Part shown: piece by piece, positions 7,699-15,741 of the stretch
Position numbering within the stretch: the first letter of the stretch is position 1
Layout: every line of letters begins with the position of its first letter
Assembly: GCA_039931435.1 (NCBI GenBank)
Contig: JBDTRY010000069.1
Coordinates: 1-15,803 of the forward strand
Origin: JBDTRY01 sp039931435
GTDB taxonomy: Bacteria; Acidobacteriota; Thermoanaerobaculia; Gp7-AA8
Reading direction: 5' to 3'
DNA: 15,803 nucleotides
Notes under the pieces: model-generated
The model's database searches: none
What the model saw: the letters and a program-made list of their open reading frames with translations, nothing else
Told to the model about the DNA's origin: nothing
Position numbers and translations under genes: made by a program

Positions 7699-8053
7699 TT
7701 CGAGTCGGAGGTGGAGAGGGACGTGGAGCGGGGGGAGTTGCGGGGACGATTGCGATGGAAGTGGCGGTAGATTTTCCCTTCACTTCCATCCAGCGAATCT
7801 GGACGTGAGCGGACGGCGCCAGTGTGCCGCCGCTGATTCTCGTAGCGCCGGTCAGGTGAAGCGTAACGGAGGCACCCGAGTGCGGTCGCACAATGAACGT
7901 TTTTGCCGTCTGATTCACAGAGATGACAACTCCGGCCAGCGAGTTGCCGTGAACGATCGCGGGCGCAGGGGATGGGGAAGCAGCAGACGCAACCTGCGTA
8001 AATGAGGCTACGCAAGCCAGGGCGGTGAGAATGGGCTGACGGATGGTGAGCAT
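7691..8053 (-). CDS. Small exported protein, DUF5666-like
   Basis: Hypothetical protein of 120 aa. A signal peptide runs from residue 1 and is probably cut at VASA-ASPSP (about residue 24). The mature part is one small beta-rich domain with the pattern LAGVVISVNQTAKTFIV...VTLHLTGATRISGG. This recalls DUF5666/OB-like domains that begin with a G-V-V-x-V-D/N-x-x-x-x-x-F-x-V strand pair. The tail is Pro-rich (PATPPAPRPSPPP). I chose the ATG at 8053 rather than the in-frame ATG at 8101. The inner start gives a clean signal peptide and has GAGAG 8 nt upstream, while the outer one has no ribosome site and puts 16 polar residues before the hydrophobic core. Function is unknown; the domain resemblance is by eye. 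It is transcribed away from the DUF4403 gene and towards the kinase gene. Confidence 0.65.
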   Translation of the reverse strand: MLTIRQPILTALACVASFTQVASAASPSPAPAIVHGNSLAGVVISVNQTAKTFIVRPHSGASVTLHLTGATRISGGTLAPSAHVQIRWMEVKGKSTATSIAIVPATPPAPRPSPPPTRKQ

Positions 8054-8170
8054 TCTGGCGTCTCTCGGGCGACGATAGTGGCCAATGAATGAATTGATCA
8101 TGAACGAGCGTTTATCGGGAACAAGCGGTGGGCCGCGCAGCCGCGTCGCGCGAACGCTGAATGGAACATC

Positions 8171-9580
8171 GTGAATCCGACTGCACTCCTCCTCATGCTC
8201 TGTCTGTCGACCACGGCTGATTCAATTTCTCAGGCGACGGTGGTTTCCCAGCCCCTTTCGACCATCGACATTCCGGTCGTGATTTCTCTTGCTCCGCTGG
8301 CCCGCGCGATCGAGAGCCAGGTTCCAAAAGGCGTAAATCACCTCGAAGAGTTCGAGCGGGATCCTTCGGGATCGTACGGCGCGCGATATTCCGTGGAGCG
8401 GGGAACACTCGCGGTGAAAATGCGCGGTCCGATTCTGACGGTAACCACACCCATCCAATACGGTTTCGAAGCCTGTCGGCGCACCCGTAAAGGTCTTGTC
8501 ACCGGAGAGTTCACCATGTGGCCATGCGTCAGTTGCGGGCTGGGCGACGAAGTCCGCCGCCAGGTGCAACTGTCGTTGCGATCGCAGGTATCCGTCCGGC
8601 CTGACTGGCGAGTTGTCACGAAGACCAGCGCCACCACGCCGGTTTTCAGGAACCGATGCGATGTCACGGCATTCAAGGTGGACGTCACCGACTGGAAGAT
8701 CGCACCATGGATCGAGCAGCAACTCGCGTCCCTGGCCAGGTCTGTGGACCGGAACGTGCCGAGAATGTCCGAGCTCCGGAAGACTGCTGCCTCGATCTGG
8801 ATCGAGCTGCAGAAACCTGTCGCACTCTCACCTCGGGTTTGGCTCATCCTCCAGCCGCAGGAGGTTCATCTCACGCCTCCCGACGGGCAGGGTGGATTCT
8901 TCGCGATGACGATCGGTGTGCGCGCACGTCCGCTGGTCATCGCCGGCGACCAACCGCGTCTGTCTCCCATGCCGTTGCCCAACGCCGGGGCGGTACTGTC
9001 ACCAGCGTCCGCGGGTCTCTCCATCCCATTCGAGGTGGTGCTTCCCTTCCAGGAAGCGTCAGCCATGCTGGCGAGCGAGCTTGTAGGTACGAAGCGGATA
9101 GGCGATCGGGAAATCACGATCAACAGCGTGAAGTTGAGCGAAGGCACCGAGGGCAGTGTGCGGTTGAGGCTGGCGGTCCGGTTCAAGCAAGCACTTCTTC
9201 GCACCTTCACCGGCGAGGTCGAATTGCGAGGAACCCCTTTCTATAACGCAGCCACCGGTGAGCTGGAGCTGAAGGACCTCGATTACACACTGGATCCGAA
9301 AGCGCGCCGGGCACTGTTCCGGGTCTCCGATGCCCTCTACCACGATGTCCTTCGCACGCAACTTGCCCGATCGGCAAAGTGGCCCGTCAAAGCACGTCTG
9401 GATGGACTGGCAGCAGAGATCGGGCGCTCTCTGCACAGGCCACTCGGCAATGGTGCACGATTGGCTGGCAACCTCACAGGCATTACGCCTCAAGGGGTTA
9501 CTGTGACGCCCGACGGAATCGCGGCCGGCGCCATCGCCTACGGCAACGCTGTCATCGTGGTCACCGACTGGACGCGGTGA
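8171..9580 (+). CDS. Exported DUF4403-family protein
   Basis: Protein of 469 aa resembling the DUF4403 family, whose function is not established. A short N-terminal hydrophobic stretch (PTALLLMLCLSTTA) acts as a signal peptide, so the product is periplasmic or envelope-associated. Family-like features are an early STIDIPVVISLAPLARAIE strand-helix unit (about 31-49) and a WPCVSCGLGDEV segment with Cys residues near 116-121. A central LSIPFEVVLPFQEASAML region (about 284-301) is followed by GELELKDLDYTLDPKAR (about 364-380) and a C-terminal ITPQGVTVTPDGI motif near 440. The start is GTG at 8171. GGA 5 nt upstream is a weak ribosome site, and an ATG at 8195 is a possible alternative but would cut into the signal peptide. 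The divergent upstream region of 117 bp (8054-8170) shows no clear promoter boxes. Confidence 0.8.
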   Translation: MNPTALLLMLCLSTTADSISQATVVSQPLSTIDIPVVISLAPLARAIESQVPKGVNHLEEFERDPSGSYGARYSVERGTLAVKMRGPILTVTTPIQYGFEACRRTRKGLVTGEFTMWPCVSCGLGDEVRRQVQLSLRSQVSVRPDWRVVTKTSATTPVFRNRCDVTAFKVDVTDWKIAPWIEQQLASLARSVDRNVPRMSELRKTAASIWIELQKPVALSPRVWLILQPQEVHLTPPDGQGGFFAMTIGVRARPLVIAGDQPRLSPMPLPNAGAVLSPASAGLSIPFEVVLPFQEASAMLASELVGTKRIGDREITINSVKLSEGTEGSVRLRLAVRFKQALLRTFTGEVELRGTPFYNAATGELELKDLDYTLDPKARRALFRVSDALYHDVLRTQLARSAKWPVKARLDGLAAEIGRSLHRPLGNGARLAGNLTGITPQGVTVTPDGIAAGAIAYGNAVIVVTDWTR

Positions 9581-9644
9581 ATGCCGCATGCGATAGAGTT
9601 GGCGATGTCTCAGTCGCGAACTGCCGGGCCACAGGAGACCTGCC

Positions 9645-9902
9645 ATGAATTCGTCCTGTTCTCATCTCGATAGGATCACCGAAGTCACGCCCAGCGCCAG
9701 AGGTTGCGAGGAATGCCTGAAAATCGGAGCGCGATGGGTCCACCTGCGTCTCTGTCTGCAGTGCGGACACGTGGGATGTTGCGACTCGTCGCCGAACCGG
9801 CACGCCACGAAGCATTTCCGCTCCACCGCTCACCCCATCGTTCAATCATTCGAGCCCGGCGAGGACTGGCGGTGGTGCTACGTGGACGAAATGGAAATGT
9901 GA
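9645..9902 (+). CDS. Stand-alone UBP-type zinc-finger protein
   Basis: Small cytoplasmic protein of 85 aa consisting almost entirely of one ZnF-UBP domain (zf-UBP). Metal ligands are visible in the family order: Cys5/His7, Cys21/Cys24, Cys37/Cys40, Cys45, then His53, His57 and His63. The domain closes with the characteristic GEDWRWCYVDE. In eukaryotic deubiquitinases this fold binds the free C-terminus of ubiquitin. Bacterial stand-alone versions exist, but their ligand is not established. The start has a good ribosome site (AGGAG, about 7 nt before ATG). It lies 64 bp after the DUF4403 gene on the same strand and 106 bp before the M28 gene, so co-transcription is possible but not shown. The domain call is firm and the function is open. 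Confidence 0.9.
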   Translation: MNSSCSHLDRITEVTPSARGCEECLKIGARWVHLRLCLQCGHVGCCDSSPNRHATKHFRSTAHPIVQSFEPGEDWRWCYVDEMEM

Positions 9903-10008
9903 AAGCCGGGAGCGGTCCTCAAGAGGAAGCCCGATTCGCAGTACAGGCGGACACCGTGTTGAAACCCCGGCCTACGTTTGTCACGCCAGTCTCCGCCGGG
10001 ATAGGCTG

Positions 10009-12984
10009 ATGACCATGCACACCGTCGTCTTTCCCTCGCTTCTCCTTCTCGCTCTTGCCGGGAACGTCCCCGGTCCACCAGCTGACCAGTACAGCGATCT
10101 GGCCAGGCAGTTCGCCGCGGACGTCAACGTGCTCGCCTCCGATGCCACCGAAGGACGGGGGATCGGCTCGAAGGGTATCGAGATCGCCGCGAAGTTCATC
10201 GAAGGCGAACTGAGGGCTCTTAAGCTGACACCGACATTCGCCGGAAGCTATCGCCAGTCCTTCCCCATCAAAACGGGCGTGGTCATGAAGAGCGGCAACG
10301 ACCTAAGCGGAGTGGCAGCGGGTGACTGGACACCGCTGGGATTCTCCAGCTCCGGCCACTTCAAGGGAAATCTTGTCTTCGCCGGCTACGGAATCGACGC
10401 ACCATCCATCGGCTACAACGATTACTCCAACCTCGACGTGAAAGGCAGCGTCGTACTGATGCTGCGCTACGAGCCACAGGAAAGGGACGAGGCATCGCCG
10501 TTCGACGGGCGCCGTCCCAGTCGCTGGTCCTCGTTGCGATACAAGGTATTGCAGGCGCGTGAGCGTGGCGCCGTCGCGGTGATCTTCGTCACCGGCCCGC
10601 TGCAGGACGAGGACAAAGACAAGCTCCCCGTGCTTCGCAACGACGGGCCGGAAAGTCCCGCCGGCATTCCGGTCCTGCAGATCAAACGATCCGTCGCCGA
10701 GCGATGGCTTCACCCGCTGGGCATTGATCTCCTGGCATTTCAAAACGCCGTGGATCGCGACCTCACACCCCGAAGCAAATCCTCGCCCGCGGTTCGGCTG
10801 GCAGGAAACATCGCCCTGGACGAAAGCTACGTCCAGAGCTCGAATCTGGCAGGAATCATTCCGGGCAAAGGCACTCTCGCCAACGAGGTCGTTGTCGTCG
10901 GCGCTCACTACGACCACCTCGGTTACGGCGGCGAGCATTCCATGAAACCAAACGTTCATGCCATTCACAACGGGGCCGACGACAACGCCTCGGGTACAGC
11001 AGCAGTTCTGCTTGCCGCGAAGCGTGTTCAGGATCTCCTGGCCGCATCCGGGAATCATCGCACCGTGCTCTTCGTGCTCTTCTCCGGAGAAGAGGTCGGT
11101 CTGGCAGGCTCGTCGTATCTGGTGGCCCATAGCCCACTGCCCATCGAGCACATGGTGGCCATGATCAATCTGGATATGGTCGGTGATCTCCGCGACGATC
11201 AGCTCGCTGCGCTCGGAGCCGATTCCGCGCCGGAGTGGGCGCCGCTCGTGCAGCGGCTCGCACATGACGTAGGGATCAAGGCGAACACCCGAGGCGACGG
11301 ATACGGTCCATCCGATCAGACCAGCTTCTATGCGAAGCACATCCCCGTCATCCATCTCTTCACCGGAACGCATGAGCGCTATCACACTCCCGAAGACGAC
11401 CCGGATACGCTGAACAATGCCGGCGCTGCCAGAGTTGCGGAGCTCACCGCGCGCCTGGCCGCCACAGTGGCCAGCGGAGAGGTCACTCCTGTTTACGCCC
11501 GGGCCAGCTCCGTGCCGGCGATGGAAGGTGACAGCCGGGGCTACGGCGCCTATCTGGGAACGGTTCCCGACTATCGGGCCATGGAGGCGGAAAGCGGCGG
11601 CGTACTGCTATCCGATGTGCGACCCGGTGGACCAGCGGACCGGGCCGGAATTCGGGGCGGCGACCGCATCGTCAAAATGGCCGGCACAAGAATCGAGAAT
11701 CTTTACGATATGAGCTTCGCCCTGCAGGATCACAAGCCGGGCGAGACGATCGATGTGGACGTGGTCAGAAATGAAACGACCATCACCTTGCGGGCCACGC
11801 TCGGCAGCCGGTCGCAACGAAGCGAGCCGGCCGATCCAAAGTCCGCTCCGGCGCATGGAACGGGTCCTCAGCCCCCTCCCCACCCTGCCGGTCCGGTGGC
11901 AACGATCACAGTTGCCACGCCTGTGGCAGAAACCGAAAAAGCTGCCACGTTCGTTCTTCCGGAGTTTTACCGCGGAAGACCCGGCAGCGACTTCAAAGTG
12001 GCTGCGGGAAAGCCGTTCCCCGGTACCTCCGAAGGGGAGAAGCATTTCAGCGACATCCGCCAGTTGACGTTCGGTGGTGAGAATGCCGAAGCCTACTTCA
12101 GTCCTGACGGAAAAAGGTTGATTTATCAGGCCACGATCAAGGGTGCGGGATGCGATCAGGAGTATGTAATCGACCTGGCGACCGGCGATACCACCAGGGT
12201 TTCCGACGGCAAGGGACGAACGACCTGCGGATACTTTGATTATCCGGAGAGCGATCGGATCGTTTACGCCTCGACGGAAGCGGGCGGGGATGCCTGCCCG
12301 GCTCCACCGGACCGGTCCCACGGGTACGTGTGGGCGGTCTACGATACGTACGACATTTACGAGGCCAGGCCCGACGGTTCGGCGAAGAAGAAACTGACCG
12401 ACAGTCCAGGCTACGACGCCGAGGCCACGTGGTGCCATCGAGGCGGAAAGCTGGTCTTTACATCGGATCGTGATGGTGATCTGGATCTTTATGAGATGAC
12501 CGAGGCGGGAGACATTCGCAGGCTGACGAATACGCCCGGATACGACGGAGGGGCGTTCTACAGTGCGGACTGTTCGCAGATCGTCTGGCGCGCCAGCCGC
12601 CCGAAAGGCGCGGCCCTGACCGAATATCGCGATCTCCTCAGCCGGAATCTCGTACATCCTACGGAGATGGAATTGTTCGTGATGGACGCCGACGGATCTC
12701 ACCAGCGCCAGCTCACATCGAACGGCGCGGCGAATTTCTGTCCCTATTTTCACCCCGACGGACAGCGCATCATCTACAGCTCGAACGTCGGGGTCGATCC
12801 GCGCGAATTCGATCTCTGGATGATCGACAAGACCAGCGGCCGGACAGAGCGTATCTCCACCGCAGCGGGGTTTGATGGCTTTCCCATGTTCAGCCCGGAC
12901 GGTTCCTTGATCGTCTGGGCCTCCAATCGCGCCGACGTGGCCTCGCACGAAACGAATCTGTTCATTGCGCGATGGGTACCGTGA
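10009..12984 (+). CDS. Secreted M28 aminopeptidase fused to PDZ and TolB-like propeller
   Basis: Predicted exported zinc peptidase of 991 aa. Domains in order: a signal peptide (about 1-22); a PA-like insert with substrate-access role (about 95-260); an M28 catalytic domain (about 280-490); a PDZ domain (about 505-600, GGVLLSDVRPGGPADRAGIRG); a Pro/Ala-rich linker (about 605-650); and a beta-propeller of TolB/PD40 repeats (about 675-991, with repeated FSPDGKRLIY-type blades). The two-zinc site is complete: His300 and Asp302 (GAHYDH), Asp324 (GADDNASG), catalytic Glu361 with Glu362 (GEEVGLAG), Asp389 (NLDMVGD) and His459 (RYHTPEDD). The family cleaves N-terminal residues from peptides. The propeller may bind polymeric substrate or the cell envelope (inference). 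It is far longer than a plain M28 enzyme (about 300-500 aa). The reading frame is continuous across all domains, so this is a true fusion. GGGATAGG precedes the ATG. Confidence 0.92.
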   Translation: MTMHTVVFPSLLLLALAGNVPGPPADQYSDLARQFAADVNVLASDATEGRGIGSKGIEIAAKFIEGELRALKLTPTFAGSYRQSFPIKTGVVMKSGNDLSGVAAGDWTPLGFSSSGHFKGNLVFAGYGIDAPSIGYNDYSNLDVKGSVVLMLRYEPQERDEASPFDGRRPSRWSSLRYKVLQARERGAVAVIFVTGPLQDEDKDKLPVLRNDGPESPAGIPVLQIKRSVAERWLHPLGIDLLAFQNAVDRDLTPRSKSSPAVRLAGNIALDESYVQSSNLAGIIPGKGTLANEVVVVGAHYDHLGYGGEHSMKPNVHAIHNGADDNASGTAAVLLAAKRVQDLLAASGNHRTVLFVLFSGEEVGLAGSSYLVAHSPLPIEHMVAMINLDMVGDLRDDQLAALGADSAPEWAPLVQRLAHDVGIKANTRGDGYGPSDQTSFYAKHIPVIHLFTGTHERYHTPEDDPDTLNNAGAARVAELTARLAATVASGEVTPVYARASSVPAMEGDSRGYGAYLGTVPDYRAMEAESGGVLLSDVRPGGPADRAGIRGGDRIVKMAGTRIENLYDMSFALQDHKPGETIDVDVVRNETTITLRATLGSRSQRSEPADPKSAPAHGTGPQPPPHPAGPVATITVATPVAETEKAATFVLPEFYRGRPGSDFKVAAGKPFPGTSEGEKHFSDIRQLTFGGENAEAYFSPDGKRLIYQATIKGAGCDQEYVIDLATGDTTRVSDGKGRTTCGYFDYPESDRIVYASTEAGGDACPAPPDRSHGYVWAVYDTYDIYEARPDGSAKKKLTDSPGYDAEATWCHRGGKLVFTSDRDGDLDLYEMTEAGDIRRLTNTPGYDGGAFYSADCSQIVWRASRPKGAALTEYRDLLSRNLVHPTEMELFVMDADGSHQRQLTSNGAANFCPYFHPDGQRIIYSSNVGVDPREFDLWMIDKTSGRTERISTAAGFDGFPMFSPDGSLIVWASNRADVASHETNLFIARWVP

Positions 12985-13042
12985 GAGGAACGTGTGCCGG
13001 TTCGGGATCTCGAAATGAATCGCAATCGGCGTCGATCGCTTT

Positions 13043-13091
13043 CACCGGTCTTACGCCCGGTGCTACGTCTCTGTCGCCGGCTTACGCCGGC
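13043..13091. repeat. Pair of REP-like hairpins with shared CTTACGCC core
   Basis: CACCGG (13043-13048) pairs with CCGGTG (13057-13062) around TCTTACGC. GCCGGC (13076-13081) pairs with GCCGGC (13086-13091) around TTAC. Both carry the same CTTACGCC core, which suggests one palindromic repeat family present twice in tandem. The second stem is followed by TCGGGTTTT, so it could also terminate the M28 transcript, whose stop lies about 90 nt upstream. Confidence 0.55.
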
Positions 13092-13133
13092 TCGGGTTTT
13101 CCGACGTGAATTTCAATCGGCTGAACATCTGCA

Positions 13134-13196
13134 TTCAACATTCGTCATTCGTCATTCGTCATTCGTCATTCGTCATTCGTCATTCAACATACAGCA
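13134..13196. repeat. Heptameric tandem repeat array (TTCGTCA)
   Basis: Nine 7-bp units run without interruption: TTCAACA, six perfect copies of TTCGTCA (13141-13182), TTCAACA again (13183-13189) and TACAGCA (13190-13196). The variant unit TTCAACA flanks the perfect core on both sides. This is a simple-sequence array of the kind found in intergenic DNA of several bacterial groups; no function is evident. Confidence 0.95.
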
Positions 13197-13332
13197 TCCC
13201 GATGTCCGTCCCTTTCACGCAGTCTCACCGGATTGTGAATGTACGGCTCGGGAATGCCGGGATGTATTTGAGAATAGATCGACACTCTTACGCGCGAGCG
13301 CCAACTTCATTGCCTGCAATTGAAAGGACCCC

Positions 13333-15510
13333 ATGAGACTGAAGGCCGCCATCCTTTTTTCGTTGTCCGTTCTCCTCTGTGGAGGAGCGTTTGCTGCCAA
13401 GCGTGCATTCACTATCGAGGATTTCTATCGCCTGAAGTCGCTGGCGGATCTGGCGATCTCGCCGGACGGCAAGCTTCTGGCCTTCACCGTGAAGACGACT
13501 GATCTGCCCCACGGAACGAATGCCTCACATATCTGGATGATGGATGCCGACGGCGCGAATCTGCGGCAGATCACCTTCAGCGACAAGAGCGAGGCCTCAC
13601 CTGTGTTTTCACCTGATGGGCAGTGGCTGGCCTTCATCAGCGGACGGGACGGCTCCGACAATCTCTACCTGCTCCCCGTCCACGGCGGTGAAGCGAAGCA
13701 GGTGACGAAACTATCGACAGGCGTGGATGCTCCGGTCTGGTCGCAGGATGGTAAATGGATCGTCTTCAACTCCTCGGTGTACCCGGAATGCGGAGCGGAT
13801 GAGGCCTGCAACAAGAAGATTGCCGACCGCTGGAGCAACGGCAAGCTCAAAGCGCACGTGGCCGACCAGCTCATGTTCCGGCACTGGACGGAATGGCGTG
13901 ACGGCAAATCCACGCACACATTTCTCGTGAACACGGGCAGCGGTGAGACCCGCGATCTCACCCCCGGTGACAATGATGCCCCACCCTTCTCGCTGGGAGG
14001 TCCGCGCGCCTACGACATCTCACCGGACGGATCGGAGCTGGCCTTCGAATCAAAGTTGCACGCAACGGAAGCAACGACGACGAATAACGACATCTGGTTG
14101 CTTTCACTGAACAATGCCAGCGCCCGTCCCCGCAACATCACCTCCGCCGCCGAAGGCTTTGACGGCACTCCCCGCTACTCGCCCGACGGGCGGTACATCG
14201 CCTACCGCACCCAGAAGGAGGCCGCTTACGAGTCCGCGCTGTTTCAGTTGGCAATCTACGATCGCAAGAGCGGCAGTTCCCGTCTGGTTTCCGGAACATT
14301 CAACGACTGGATCGACGATTTCAAATGGAGCCGTGATTCCAAATCCATTCTGTTCTCCGCCTCCTACCATGGCCTTACCCCCATCTACCGACTGGAACTG
14401 AACGGCGGAGCAGTCACAAAGGTGGTGGAAGACAAGAGCATCGACGCCTACGCAATAGCACCGGACGAAAGCAGCGTCTATTACATTCGGCGCTCGGTTG
14501 GAGAGCCGTGGGAGATCTATCGCGCCTCTCTCTCACGCGGTCAGGCTGGCGGTGCCACGCAGTTGACGAAATTCAACGCCGCACTGGCCGCGGAAGTGGA
14601 TATCCGCCCGGCTGAATCGATGTGGGTGGATGGCGCCGGCGGCGCCAAAGTGCAGGTATTCATCGTCAAGCCGCACGACTTCAATCCATCGAAAAAATAC
14701 CCGCTCATCCTGAACGTGCACGGAGGTCCCCAGGGCAATTTCGCCGATTCCTTCCGGGGAGATTGGCAGATATATCCGGGAGCCGGATATGTCGTTGCCT
14801 TCGCCAACGGCCACGGCTCGACCGGCTACGGACAGGAATTCACCGCGGAGATCTCCGGCGACTGGGGTGGACAGAACTTCGAGGACCAGATGAAGGTCGT
14901 GGATGCCCTGGAGAAGCTGTCCTACGTAGACCGCGACCGCATCGGAGCCATGGGGTGGTCCTACGGCGGCTACATGATGAACTGGATGGAAGGCCACACG
15001 AATCGGTTCAAGGCCATCGCCTCCATGATGGGTCTGTACGACCTGCGCTCGTTTTTCGGGGCGACCGAGGAGTTGTGGTTCCCGCAGTGGGATCTGAAAG
15101 GACAGCCGTGGAATTCCGCTCTTTACGAGAAGTGGTCGCCGTCGAACTCAGTGATGAACTTCAAGACCCCGGCGCTGGTGATCACCGGTGAGAAAGATTT
15201 TCGCGTGCCCTACACGCAGTCGCTGCAGTTCTTCACCGCCTTGCAGACCATGAAGGTGCCCTCGGAGCTGGTCGTCCTTCCCGATTCCGGCCACTGGCCG
15301 AGCTGGTACGAGATGGCGTTGTATTACACGGCCCACCTGAACTGGTTTCACAAATATCTCGGAGGAGATGCAGCGCCCTGGTCAACCGAAGCGTTCGTAC
15401 GGAACGCTGTGTTCGACGCGGCCAGCGGCGAGCGTATCGACCTGAAAGAGCAGGCAAAGGAAGCGCCGGCGAACAAGTCCGGGAAGCCTGACGCGAAGCC
15501 GAACGGATAG
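13333..15510 (+). CDS. Secreted S9-family peptidase (prolyl oligopeptidase/acylaminoacyl peptidase type)
   Basis: Predicted exported serine peptidase of 725 aa. The signal peptide is MRLKAAILFSLSVLLCGGAFA (about 1-21, cut after AFA). A seven-bladed-type propeller occupies about 30-430, with WD40-like blades such as FSPDGQWLAFIS, WSQDGKWIVFNS, ISPDGSELAFES and YSPDGRYIAYRT. The alpha/beta-hydrolase catalytic domain covers about 440-690: NVHGGPQ oxyanion region (about 460), nucleophile Ser543 in GWSYGGYM, Asp622 in GEKDFRVPY and His654 in DSGHWP. The complete triad argues for an active enzyme. The family cleaves short peptides, often after proline or to release N-terminal (acyl-)dipeptides; the exact specificity is not readable. 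The C-terminal tail is Lys/Ala-rich and low complexity. A strong ribosome site (AAAGGA, 4-nt spacing) supports the ATG. It follows the M28 fusion on the same strand but is separated by a 348-bp repeat-filled spacer, so it probably has its own promoter. Confidence 0.95.
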   Translation: MRLKAAILFSLSVLLCGGAFAAKRAFTIEDFYRLKSLADLAISPDGKLLAFTVKTTDLPHGTNASHIWMMDADGANLRQITFSDKSEASPVFSPDGQWLAFISGRDGSDNLYLLPVHGGEAKQVTKLSTGVDAPVWSQDGKWIVFNSSVYPECGADEACNKKIADRWSNGKLKAHVADQLMFRHWTEWRDGKSTHTFLVNTGSGETRDLTPGDNDAPPFSLGGPRAYDISPDGSELAFESKLHATEATTTNNDIWLLSLNNASARPRNITSAAEGFDGTPRYSPDGRYIAYRTQKEAAYESALFQLAIYDRKSGSSRLVSGTFNDWIDDFKWSRDSKSILFSASYHGLTPIYRLELNGGAVTKVVEDKSIDAYAIAPDESSVYYIRRSVGEPWEIYRASLSRGQAGGATQLTKFNAALAAEVDIRPAESMWVDGAGGAKVQVFIVKPHDFNPSKKYPLILNVHGGPQGNFADSFRGDWQIYPGAGYVVAFANGHGSTGYGQEFTAEISGDWGGQNFEDQMKVVDALEKLSYVDRDRIGAMGWSYGGYMMNWMEGHTNRFKAIASMMGLYDLRSFFGATEELWFPQWDLKGQPWNSALYEKWSPSNSVMNFKTPALVITGEKDFRVPYTQSLQFFTALQTMKVPSELVVLPDSGHWPSWYEMALYYTAHLNWFHKYLGGDAAPWSTEAFVRNAVFDAASGERIDLKEQAKEAPANKSGKPDAKPNG

Positions 15511-15531
15511 CGGATGTCCCGAACGACTCGC

Positions 15532-15593
15532 CTCTCAAGGCCTGTCATCCTGAAGCGTCGAGCGAAGGATCTCTGCTACCTTCCCGGTTGCCA
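15532..15593 (+). repeat. Direct repeat, copy 1
   Basis: This 62-bp block beginning CTCTCAAGGCCTGTCATCC recurs exactly 210 bp downstream with 58 of 62 identities; the differences are at 15538, 15542, 15574 and 15581. It includes the left arm of the foldback element 15543-15660. Confidence 0.93.
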
Positions 15594-15660
15594 TCGCGAT
15601 GAAGGGCACCATTCGTCCTTGACGAGATCCTTCGGTCGCTACGCTCCCTCAAGGATGACA
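15543..15660. repeat. 118-bp foldback (MITE-like) intergenic element
   Basis: The left arm 15543-15573 (TGTCATCCTGAAG...GAAGGATCTC) is the imperfect inverted complement of the right arm 15624-15660 (GAGATCCTTC...AAGGATGACA). The outer 8 bp and inner 10 bp of the arms match perfectly. A 10-bp palindrome CATCGCGATG (15592-15601) sits near the centre. It carries no ORF of note. The structure suits a non-autonomous mobile or dispersed repeat. It begins 32 bp after the S9 stop and could also act as a transcription barrier. Confidence 0.8.
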
Positions 15661-15720
15661 AGTTCTCCACATCCCGTAAAACGGCGGGCGTTCCACTGGA
15701 GCGGGGAATGGCGCAGACTG

Positions 15721-15739
15721 GTGTCATTTGCAATGACAC
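15721..15739. repeat. Perfect small hairpin between repeat copies
   Basis: GTGTCATT pairs perfectly with AATGACAC around a TGC loop. No T-run follows, so it is not a standard terminator. It shares TGTCAT with the ends of the neighbouring foldback repeats and may be a remnant of that family. Confidence 0.55.
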
Positions 15740-15741
15740 TG

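Larger units (their letters stand above)
12985..13332. other. 348-bp repeat-rich intergenic spacer
   Basis: The spacer lies between the two peptidase genes. It holds two CTTACGCC-cored hairpins (13043-13091) and a heptamer array (13134-13196), followed by about 135 bp without recognisable structure up to the S9 gene. Short ORFs that run through the heptamer array encode repetitive FVIRHSS peptides and are not credible genes. The ribosome site of the S9 gene, AAAGGA, is at 13323-13328, 4 nt before its ATG. No convincing -35/-10 pair was found. Confidence 0.7.

Noticed and set aside
8053..8101. Upstream ATG at 8101 as start of the small exported protein
   Set aside because: It lacks a ribosome site and would bury the signal peptide behind 16 extra residues; the ATG at 8053 fits better.
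9959..9990. TTGAAA as a -35 box for the M28 gene
   Set aside because: No acceptable -10 hexamer lies 16-19 bp downstream, so the match is probably chance.
10303..11385. 360-aa minus-strand ORF antisense to the M28 domain
   Set aside because: It overlaps the M28 catalytic region with all zinc ligands on the other strand. Its composition looks like a codon shadow.
11608..12948. 446-aa minus-strand ORF antisense to the M28 fusion
   Set aside because: No signal peptide, motif or ribosome site is apparent, and the plus-strand frame has a complete catalytic site and propeller blades.
13134..13196. CRISPR-like array
   Set aside because: The units are contiguous 7-mers without spacers, and no cas gene is present.
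12994..13323. Short ORFs through the heptamer array encoding FVIRHSS repeats
   Set aside because: The repeated peptide follows directly from the 7-bp DNA repeat. No ribosome site or conserved domain supports a gene.
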